From Blastomussa wellsi (lineage: Eukaryota > Cnidaria > Anthozoa > Scleractinia > Plerogyridae): DNA of 64,000 bases. The notes beneath the pieces are model-generated. The model ran no database searches. It was not told where the DNA came from and worked only from the letters and a program-made list of their open reading frames with translations. The stretch lies in NCBI GenBank assembly GCA_947652115.1, contig OX393569.1, forward strand, positions 7,631,294 to 7,695,293. The letters run 5' to 3'. This document shows, piece after piece, positions 55,585-64,000 of this stretch; position 1 is the stretch's first letter; each line of letters opens with the position of its first letter. Both the position numbers and the translations under genes were made by a program.

Positions 55585-58500
55585 CTACTCACTCAGTTGA
55601 GACTCAACAAATAACTTATACCAAGAAACATGCTTAGCACTAAGGTTGAGAGAACCCAAGGCAATTCGAACTTCTCCAAGCAACACTTTACGACCAAAGA
55701 TGCCCTGCTTGGACCAAACGCTCACCTGGTGAAAAAAAAAATTAAATAAACCTTGAAAAGGAAGCGCGTAGGTTTAGTAGAAAGTGTAGATTCTCTGCCG
55801 GGCCGGCAGGTGGCTTCCCCTCCCCACAGACCCCCCTCCCCACAGTATATCAATAACACAACTTTTAAACTAATTATTAAAATAATTCCCAACGGAAATA
55901 TTCCAGATAAACTTAAATATGCATTTCCCCAAGTCTGTATTCGCGACTAGAGCAACCCAGACATGTCTAAAATGACTTGAAGGTTTGATGATTATATGAT
56001 AGGAGAACATTTGCTGGCCTGTCAAGAGAGAACTAACTTTCTAGTGGTTTCTTATAATTTTCGCTAGGGCTTGCTTCGGCCCTGAAACGATATGGTATTT
56101 TCATGAAAAAAGGGAGCAAGGAACCAAACGAGTAGTCAAATCTTACCAATAATTCCTTGTTATGGAGGTCACGCCCAGGGTATTTAATTTTACAGTTGTA
56201 AACGGGATTAACGCTCTGACGAGTGATGGACGTTTTTCGTTTCAATAGCCTGACTTGTTCCAGGATCAGGTATGTCTTCACATACGTATCTATGCAGAAA
56301 TATTAACAAAAACAGGACTTGTAACACTCCGCATACTGGTATGTAGCTGTCAATGCTAAGCTGTCAATTCTAAGCCACAAGAGAGGGTGGGGGCGGGGAG
56401 ATTGGCATAGGAGAGGTATTTGACAGAAATTATCTTTCCGTAGCGGGAACGTCTGACCAATTTTGTGGACTTTCTAGCAACATTTCATTGACGTTTGACC
56501 ATCCACAAATTTCCTGGGGTAGGGCATTTGGAGAGAAAAACTCACCTGAGTTTAAATGCCCCGCCAAGGAGGCAGCCACAATTACACAATTAAAGGAGCT
56601 CAATCACCAAAGAGCAATACTTTTATTTTATAAAATTGCCTTCAACTGAAAGGAAACCTTGAAATAATAGTTTATAAATTTAGAAAAATACGAAAAAGGC
56701 AACAAGAAACTGAGAAGAAACAACGAATTGGGAAAATTGAGAAGGATTCTAATTGTCCTTCGTTAAGCCTGGAGGACAAGGGAATCAAAACTATGATTAT
56801 TCCAGGAAAGTTAAGGTGATTCCCTAGTTTGGCAGTTGCTCATCCCAAGGCGGTGGCAATCAAGGATACATTGTTGCGGACACATTGTTGCTCATTCAGT
56901 TTCCTCTCGCGCGCAAACAAGGAAACATTTGTTGCGGACACAAAATGTTTCGGAATAAAACATAAAAGAGTACAGTAGAGGGGTTGTTCCTCCTAAACGA
57001 GTACGAGGATCCCCCATTTTTATTTCAAAATGACAAATCTGATTGGCGGAAAATTACAGGGAGGAACGAGTTCTCTGCGCATGCTCACAATTCAATTTAA
57101 TAGGGGTCGGAAAGAAGAAAGAGGTCTCAATTTTTTGTACTGACCAAAAGGATCCCGGGCTCTGGGGACGAGAATGGAACCAGGCCTAAAAATATTGGCG
57201 TTTGGGGAAGACTTTACAAAACAAGGACCGGATTAGACCGACCAGAATAGACATTTCATGACAGTTTATATGACGTAGAAATGGCCAGAAAAGCAGATCA
57301 TTAACATACGGTTGTCGGTTGGTTACAGTTAGTTTCAACTCAGTTTTCTTGGGGTTAGTTCCATCCCAGTTTGCTTGTGGTTAGTCCCATTATCGGTTAG
57401 TTCCACTCCCGTTTACTTGCGGTGGCTTGGGCAGTAATGTACTATATACAATAGGCCATCAGTTACGAGTTCTCTTTTGCCTCAGCCTCAAAACGAGTCT
57501 AAGTGCGAAACCATTCATTTGAAACTGTGTTTTACTTCCATCTTCATTCTCATGCAAAACAAGCTTTGCACCTAGACTCGTTTTGAAAGTGAGGGAAAAA
57601 GGGAACACGGAAATGGCCTATTTTGCTTGCAATATAAATATTAAAAAAAAAGGGGTCCAGATGGTATATATAGTGGTAAGTGAGCGCAACCTTAGTCGAA
57701 TTCTCCCAGGTTCGATTCCCAAAGTGTAGAATGACCTTCATGTAAAAATAAGTATGTGTGTAACCTGGTCCTGGTCAATGTTAACTAAGGTCTTCCGACG
57801 TTTGAACCGCTCACCTGGTGCATGATCAGCCAGGACCATCAGATTAACGGCTCGTATGATTTCAACTTCAAGAATTCCCCGTACTGCTAACAAACCAATC
57901 CTAATGTGACCAAGATCGTAACCTGCAAAGAAGCAAATGGTCACGCGCATTTCACCGACGGAGCAGAGTACTACTCCATTTCCGACATTTGTCGTTGGTA
58001 CAAGCAAGATGTTTATTAACAGCCACTGAAGTAACATATTTGTGCACGCTAATTTCCCAATTAAATGCTCAAACGTGATTGGCCGGCTTACATAGAATTT
58101 TCTTTGTGATTTACATGGCCGCGGAAGTTGCACTGTGAATGATCGCTACTTCCCAGAGCCCACGTTACCATTTATCTAATCAGAATATTGCTTTTGTTGC
58201 GCAGGCGCAATGCTAGTTCGCTTCTTACTTTGAACACGAAAGCATTTATACGAAGAAGTTAACGCGTTGCTTTAGACGCGGACAACTCTGCGAAAACCCT
58301 GTGGTGAGATACGATGTGTGTTATTTAAATCACGTCCAAAATAAGACACGAACTCTAATTTTTGTACTATTTACACGATCAGTTCATTTCTTATTATTTC
58401 CCGTATAAATGGCCCTAATGTTATTTTAGTAATCACATGCTGTATATGTTATAGGTAGTTTTGTCAAGGTGACAATCTTTGTAACGTGATGAATAATTAT

Positions 58501-59230
58501 ATGTAAGACATATTTCAACTGCGGATTAATGATGAAATGAATGAGTGGATCGGATCTTCGGAGTGTGAAAGAAAAAAAACTGAAATCATTTGCATTTTTT
58601 AGCCTGAAATAAAAAATGCAATTCCTTGAATCTGCGAGTCAACTTTTTTTCTCTTATTTACTGTGTTCGATCCGTGGAACACAGTCGAAAAACGCTAAAA
58701 AATCCAAGCAGTGGGGGAGTCTAAACGTAACTTGAAGGAAAATTTTACCTTCAAACCTCAAGTAACAGCTATGGTGTTTTAAATTATAAAGAGTGCGATC
58801 CATATCTGAGCGTCGTAAAAGCAAAGCCAAAGCAATTACAGGGACCAATCACAAGAAAAAACAACATGAAAACACGAACTAAATACACGCAACAGGCGTC
58901 ATGCGCGGGAGAGCGCGCATGGCCAAGAAGCTGTTAGTTTAATTTTGGTTTGCACCTGGTTATTAAGGTAGCGCGACACTTTTAATCTAAAGCAACATAG
59001 ACCCTCAGTTGACAAGTGGTAGAAAGTGAGAGGAATTCTCTGTGGATCACAGCTGGGACATTCCGCCTGTCTTAGAGTCATGCTTTACGAAATTTCCATA
59101 ACTACCTTGATAACTCCCTCTTCTCAACTGGCCTGGTCCAATCACACCCTTTACAGGATCTTCACCAAACTTCGTCAGTTTTTCTAATGATTTTAAACTT
59201 GATGAACGAGGTATTAAGCTTCTGGAATAC
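55585..59230 (-). CDS. RIM-like (RIMS) active-zone protein, 3' exons with C2B domain
   Basis: Scaffold of presynaptic release sites in animals; only its C-terminal part is visible. Exons on the minus strand: 59230-59106, 57922-57815, 56289-56147, 55725-55585. Phases match (2/1, 1/1, 1/0, 0/stop). The first gives SLEKLTKFGEDPVKGVIGPG and QLRRGSYQ. The second gives GYDLGHIRIGLLAVRG and LEVEIIRAVNL. The third gives DTYVKTYLILEQVRLLKRKT. The last gives VSVWSKQGIFGRK, LLGEVRIAL and WYKLFVESQLSE before TAG. Together they form one C2 domain. The G-X-I-X-I-G-X5-G-X-LEVE-X-IRA lead and WYKLF end are characteristic of the RIM C2B domain. The calcium-binding Asp residues of typical C2 domains are not evident, as in RIM C2 domains. 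AATAAA lies on the minus strand at 55499-55494. Confidence 0.75.
57449..57622. mobile_element. fold-back MITE
   Basis: AATAGGCCAT at 57450 and its near-complement ATGGCCTATT near 57613. Inner CCTCAAAACGAGTCTA / TAGACTCGTTTTGAAAG and TGAGG/CCTCA parts also pair. Intron of the RIM-like gene. Confidence 0.7.
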
Positions 59231-59332
59231 CTGAAATAATAATGATGATGACGATAACTTTATTAACGTGTCTTTCGTTCTAGTTTCATAGTTGGGGACA
59301 CCTATCTAAAGATATTATTAAAGTGCACCTAA

Positions 59333-59753
59333 CCCCAAAATATTATTTTCGCTAAAATAAACCTTTGCACCAGTTTGAAACGCATTGCACTTTTCGTTTC
59401 TCCTTTTTTCTACTTTCTGGCTATTTATAGCATTCAAACGTCATGAAAAACTGTGCATCATTTGTTTCACGACCGAGTCAGAAGGGGCGTGGGGCTATTC
59501 CCTGTTTGACGTCATAAACTGATTTGAATCGCATCAAGTCTTTGTAAACATGCCTGCAAATTAGTTTGTGACGTCAAATAGGGAATAGACCCACGCCCCT
59601 TCTGACTCGGTCGTGGAACAAATTAAATGACGCACAACCTTGAATGCTAAAAATAGACAGAATTTTTTGAAAAGGAGAAACAAAGGGTGCAATGCGTTTC
59701 GAACTGGTGCAAAGGCTTACTTTAGCGAAAAAAATATTTTGGGGTTAGGTGCA
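59333..59753. mobile_element. fold-back element, 421 bp
   Basis: Arms share TGCACCTAACCCCAAAATAT, TTTGCACCAGTTTGAAACGC, ACGACCGAGTCAGAAGGGGC and TATTCCCT..TTTGACGTCA, inverted around 59530-59560. No frame. Just upstream of the RIM-like exon at 59230. Confidence 0.85.
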
Positions 59754-60056
59754 ATTTAAACAAAAGTCCCTCCCAACCTTTTTACATGGTCTACCTCTCA
59801 TATATATATAAACTGTGTAATAACAACGCATTATCACATAAATGGTAATCCTTGCAATTGTTACTTAAAATATCTGTAAGGTCTAAGTTTCAGTCATTTT
59901 AATAGAGTTTGGGAGCTGAGGGCAGCTGACCAAATAAAAAGACCCATATATATCTGAAACTGTCTCCCGCAAGTAATGGTATTATATCTTGACAAGGAAA
60001 CATTGTCTCCTCCTAAGGTTATACTCATATTGCAACTAAATAGTTCTTCGATACAT

Positions 60057-60256
60057 NNNNNNNNNNNNNNNNNNNNNNNNNNNNNNNNNNNNNNNNNNNN
60101 NNNNNNNNNNNNNNNNNNNNNNNNNNNNNNNNNNNNNNNNNNNNNNNNNNNNNNNNNNNNNNNNNNNNNNNNNNNNNNNNNNNNNNNNNNNNNNNNNNNN
60201 NNNNNNNNNNNNNNNNNNNNNNNNNNNNNNNNNNNNNNNNNNNNNNNNNNNNNNNN
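60057..60256. other. assembly gap (200 N)
   Basis: Run of N. It removes the upstream part of the Penelope-like element, so open frames drawn across it mean nothing. Confidence 1.
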
Positions 60257-60659
60257 CGCACGATGCAAAAAAAGCCCTTTCATTCACAACGTTGACAAAA
60301 TATCGGGACCCAAGCGATCTATCAAGATCACTGATCATTTCACCTGTACCTCAGCCAATGCCATCTACTGCATAACTTGCACTCTTTGCAAAAAGTTATA
60401 CATCGGCGAAACAGGGAGACGACTAGACGACCGATTCCGAGAACACCTTCGCGACGTAGAGAAAGACGACAAAAATGTATCGAAACCGGTCGCGAGACAC
60501 TTCAATCTCCCAAATCATTCTAAGCAGCATATGGCAGTCTGCGGCCTTTCCCTTCACCAAGGAAACACGGAAAGCCGCAAAACTCTAGAACAAAAATTTA
60601 TTTTTCAAATCGGCACTCTTAATCCTCACGGTATCAACGAACGCTTTTCATTCAACTAA
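60257..60659 (+). CDS. Penelope-like retroelement, GIY-YIG endonuclease end
   Basis: About 133 codons up to the TAA, open into the gap at the 5' side. AIYCITCTLCKKLYIGETGR is a GIY-YIG signature with the extra Cys pair found in Penelope-like elements. It is followed by LDDRFREHLRDVE (catalytic Arg and His region) and the C-terminal LEQKFIFQIGTLNPHGINER, which carries the metal-binding Glu. The reverse transcriptase that should precede it is not present on the other side of the 200-bp gap, so the copy is 5'-truncated or the gap is larger than shown. Confidence 0.82.
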
Positions 60660-60744
60660 TTTATTCCGTTGTTTTCACGTTACCAGGCACCAGCCAATAG
60701 CGAAGCTCCATCTTTCTGTATATAAAAAACACACGACCCACAAT

Positions 60745-60800
60745 TCCTTGATTCGCTCCGACAAAGGGCTAACGCTCGAAACGTCAGCGCTTGAATCTCT
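60745..60800 (+). ncRNA. hammerhead-ribozyme-like motif in the Penelope-like 3' UTR
   Basis: GATTCGCT, CCGACAA, hairpin GGGC-TAAC-GCTC, GAAAC, GTC, then AGCGCTTGAATC. GAAAC-GTC and helix II fit the hammerhead, and GATTC..GAATC and GCT..AGC form a long helix I. The first core box is CCGACAA where CTGANGA is expected (two changes), so this copy is probably inactive. Confidence 0.55.
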
Positions 60801-62280
60801 TTACGGTGGCCAATTCACATTATCAACCCAGTTGATGAAATCAAATTATATTATGATATTTTTGAAGCTTGATCAAAAACTGATGATGCCCTTATGCTAA
60901 TGAGAAAAATATTGTAAACAGTGATTCGCCTATCGGTTTAGAGCATTATATCAACCACGAAAACGCCAACACCTTCATAGAACATTTAAATTCATGCGAA
61001 TTTCGCTCTACTTTTCTGGTTTTTACTCAAGTTTCAAGCTAGCAATTATTGTGAAGAGCAGCAACGTTTGAAATTTACATAGCAACTTTTTGGATTTTTG
61101 GAATTTTTTTAGCAACTTTTTGGAATTCTAGTGAGCAACTCTACAGCATTTTACGAACACAATCGGAACAGGCCTACCCCTGTCTCCCCCACGTAATAGG
61201 CTTTCCAGACTGCTTTTTTCGCAGACTAAGGGAACTTGTTTACCACTAACCACGACTAAAACTGGCTCCCATACCAGTTAATAAAACCTAACTGTTTTAA
61301 AAGTTAGGAATTAAAAATTCCTCATAATTATCCACAAACTGCAAAATACATATGGCGAAGTGCAGGAGCGACAATTGCTTGCCGGACAAAGCCGCACGTC
61401 ATTATATCGCGCCCACTCGGACACGCGCCCGAATACCTAAATCGATCTAGACTTTTGGATTTATGTACTTCCGACATGGCAGATAGTGCAGCTAAAATAA
61501 AATTATTGTGTTACCACTTGGTCTGGCCATTGATGTATAAGGTCCTGGAGTGGAACATCCTTCAAAAGGTGAATGCTTCACAGACAGTTTACTCATACGA
61601 ATTCGCAAATGTGAAGGGTATCTGTAAAACAAAAAGTCAACTGTTATAACGAGATTGAAACTGCCTTTTCAATGCTACTACACGAACTGGTGTTAAAGAC
61701 TCAGCTAACGATATTTTTATTTCGCTGTCGTCAGCCATAATCATAACGACAGCCAACGAACCCAAAAGTGTCTATGAGATGAAAAAAAAAAAACGAACTA
61801 TTGAAAAAATAAGCTTATTTGAAAGGCCTTTTTAAAATGAAGAAGAATGGCGCTTTCCTTTTTGTGATATCTCCTATCGTTCCAGGGATAATGTTTTTTG
61901 TACTATGCAAATTAGGTACTGATGACGTCATAAGGTGTGACAGTATGGGTGTAAAAACACCAAATATAGCATATCTCTGCAAGTAATGGTACAGAAACAA
62001 ACCAAATTTATGGAACGAAATCCACCAATCGTTTCCAGGGTCCTCCCATCAGGGAACGGGAAGGAGAGGACCCTGGGAGCGACGTTGACAGAAGTGACCA
62101 TAAAAGTAAACGTGCGTTTCTTGAGAGGTGCGCTTGGATGATTAGCGACCGGTAACGTTAACCGTCGATTGAGCAGATCAGATTTCGCGCGTTATCATTG
62201 AAAGGTACAGTAATGCACTCGTAAGTAATGTTTTTTTTTAAGTCTGCCCTTAGCTCAAGCCTGCACCGACTGAGCTTTGT
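60800..62280. other. no gene seen
   Basis: AT-rich sequence between the Penelope-like end and the next repeat. It contains a one-armed relative (about 61835-62010) of the fold-back element at 36031-36823 and a small CCAGGGTCCTC palindrome near 62035-62085. Probably a RIM-like intron. Confidence 0.45.
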
Positions 62281-62284
62281 CTGG

Positions 62285-62725
62285 TACTTCTAGCACGAAA
62301 CGTTCGGGGGGAGGGGGGTGCCGCGAAGGGTATTATACCGGCTAACCCTGACATTAAGGATGAATACAACGAAAATTGATACCCTTTTAAGGCCCAAATC
62401 TTAAAAATGATACCCTATTCAAGGGAGAAACAAAAGCTAAGAATTGCATGAACCAAGGGGGCAGGAACGGGTCAACTTTACTTCATTAATACTTTACCGT
62501 TAGTTCAGTTGTAACATACTGTTTTCTTTTTTCGTTTAGCTGGGTGTTCACGCACTGAAATTTTAGTTGATGCAATTTTAATTACACTATCTAAGGATCA
62601 CACTGGGAGCACAATGCCAATTAAACGGGGCAAAAATGATACCCTATTCAACGATTGAGAACCTCAAAAACCATACCCTATCCCGCGGCACATACCTATA
62701 GCCCACATATGGGAGTACCCCGGGG
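62285..62725. repeat. 'GATAGGGTATC' interspersed repeat, copy 2 (inverted)
   Basis: Reverse-orientation relative of 8245-8640. It shares GATACCCTATTCAA, GAGAACCTCAAAAACCATAC, CCTATCCCGCG and the ATATGGGAGTACCCC end. Confidence 0.75.
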
Positions 62726-63099
62726 AAACGACTAAGTCAAACTTATTCCAATTACTATTACGAACTCTTGTATCTCTTGTAAGTAAATCTCCCCTAGATG
62801 ATAAGGCCTGTTCAAGCTGTCTATACCTACAATCGTGGACGAAACTAGTTGAGACAAACAAATAACGCACCCTATTTGTGACTGCATTGACTGACAAGCG
62901 CTCACTGTTGTCTCATGTGATTTGCAATTCACTCGGCTTTATTCTGACAACACAAAAAATCGCCAACATTGAAATGGGGGAAAAGGGGTTGGACAGTAGG
63001 AGCTGTGGTACCCAGATTGGTAGTTTGTAGAAGTGTCTCAACAGTTTTGTCCAAGATTGTAGCTACAAGACGTAGATATAAAATACAGTTGACGAAATA

Positions 63100-63341
63100 C
63101 TTTTTCATAGCCCCCAGCGCTCCTTTTATCTTCCCTTCCTTTTCCTCTTTCTTTCCTCCTGCAGATTCTTGTTCAGTGGTGCTTTCTTTATCAGATTTGA
63201 ACTGTAACAACTGTGAAAGTTTAAGGGGAGATTTTACGGTGTCTATTGATCGTGTAAACGCTCTTCTGTACCGCAGATCTTCTATGGACGCTGGGATGCT
63301 TGTAGTGGGCGTGACAGGTGCCGATTTGCATTTGCACGACT
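63100..63341 (-). CDS. probable upstream exon of the RIM-like gene
   Basis: After acceptor AATTTACAG (63350-63342) a frame of about 80 codons opens in phase 1. It contains TSIPASIEDLRYRRAFTRS, KLSQLLQFKSDKES, then Lys/Glu-rich text and KGALGAMKKYF. Such polar, Ser/Lys-rich linker sequence is usual between the RIM C2A and C2B domains, but it is not diagnostic. The frame stays open to 62929, and I could not choose the donor. The distance and phase to the exon at 59230 leave room for further exons, possibly near the gap. Confidence 0.35.
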
Positions 63342-63368
63342 CTGTAAATTAAACGAAAATTGATCTTA

Positions 63369-63371
63369 GCG

Positions 63372-63433
<62 letters not shown>

Positions 63434-63456
63434 GATAACGATAACAATAATAATGG
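63369..63456. repeat. (AAT)n microsatellite, left part
   Basis: About 20 AAT units, ending in AACGAT variants, directly next to the SINE. Confidence 0.9.
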
Positions 63457-63726
63457 TAAGGTAAGTCTGCAGTCGGGCCTAGTGGCCCATCAGGCCGGAG
63501 CTTATCCCGGTTTCTGTAGCATGAAGCGATGGGATGCTAGTCCATCACAGGGTTACCCCCCAGCAGTAAATTCGCCGGTACCCATTTATACACCTGGGTG
63601 AAGAGAGGCACTGTGAGAGTAATGTGTCTTGCCCAAGAACACAACGCAGTGCCCCGGCTAGAGACTCGAACCCGGACCGTCCTATCCGGAGTCCAGCGCA
63701 CTAACCATTAGGCCACTACGCCTCCC

Positions 63727-63727
<1 letters not shown>
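63456..63727 (-). repeat. full-length tRNA-derived SINE
   Basis: On the minus strand: GGAGGCGTAGTGGCCTAATGG (A box), CCGGGTTCGAGTCTC (B box), then the core CTTGGGCAAGACACATTACT ... CACCCAGGTGTATAAATGGG ... GTGATGGACTAGCATCCCAT. It has (TAA)n on both sides. The core matches the fragment at 20366-20510. Confidence 0.85.
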
Positions 63728-63845
<118 letters not shown>

Positions 63846-64000
63846 TCGCTTTGAGAAACCATACGATACTTTTGAAGTTCATTTTTTAATGAAGGCAAAA
63901 CATGTTTCGGATGAAACATCATCAATCGTCAGTTGTACAATGAGAAATAAAATGAAATTATGCAATAAATAGTTGACAAAGCGAGATAATCACGATGATG

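Noticed and set aside
59894..60338. Open frames across the 200-N gap
   Set aside because: Unknown bases allow any frame; only the part from 60257 onward on the plus strand has a recognisable domain.
63885..63930. Fourth hammerhead motif (TTGATGATGTTTCATCCGAAAC, minus)
   Set aside because: GAAAC is present, but the first core box and helix II are not convincing.

Overview
The window is animal nuclear DNA, most likely from a cnidarian and probably an anthozoan (coral or anemone). Genes are split into short exons with GT-AG introns, the DNA is AT-rich and crowded with small transposons, and neuronal genes (a glutamate-receptor-type channel, a RIM-type active-zone protein) sit beside a secreted Cys-repeat/WSC/discoidin protein of cnidarian style. 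Species cannot be fixed from the sequence alone. I assembled the exons by eye from splice sites, reading phase and domain continuity. There is one assembly gap (60057-60256).

Layout. (1) 465-689, minus: possible first exon of an unidentified gene. (2) 2353-20837, plus: a complete 15-exon ionotropic glutamate receptor of 941 residues that stays in frame across all junctions. Its introns hold a 297-bp hAT MITE, a decayed copy of its own exon 3, triplet and tetranucleotide arrays, several fold-back elements, a P2RX7-like zinc-domain relic and a 4.5-kb hAT transposon. That transposon carries a transposase and an F-box/LRR exon. (3) 20838-24274: SINE copies and other repeats. (4) 24275-31879, minus: a tentative two-exon gene for a 67-residue membrane/coiled-coil protein, perhaps PET117-like. 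Its intron contains a second hAT transposon (26819-31057) with an intact 822-codon main exon and four upstream exons or start signals. (5) 33538-52473, plus: an 18-exon gene for a secreted protein of about 933 residues: signal peptide, propeptide plus Gla-like domain, nine TSP1-like Cys repeats each on its own phase 1-1 exon, a Thr-rich linker, a WSC-like/Cys domain and a C-terminal F5/8C (discoidin) domain. (6) 53963-54953: internally deleted hAT relic. (7) 55585-59230 and probably up to 63341, minus: 3' end of a RIM (RIMS)-like gene ending in its C2B domain. (8) 60257-60798: 3' end of a Penelope-like element with a GIY-YIG domain and a hammerhead-ribozyme-like motif. (9) 62-64 kb: repeats, (TAA)n arrays and a SINE.

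The strongest observations are: the Gla-like protein gene, whose intron phases match those of vertebrate vitamin-K-dependent genes; the hAT element with an embedded, phase-compatible F-box/LRR terminal exon; four hAT-type insertions that all have 5-bp target duplications; a glutamate-receptor ligand pocket that looks glycine-type; and several hammerhead-like motifs. The host genes are independent neighbours. They do not form an operon, and apart from two of them being synaptic-type proteins I see no pathway linking them.
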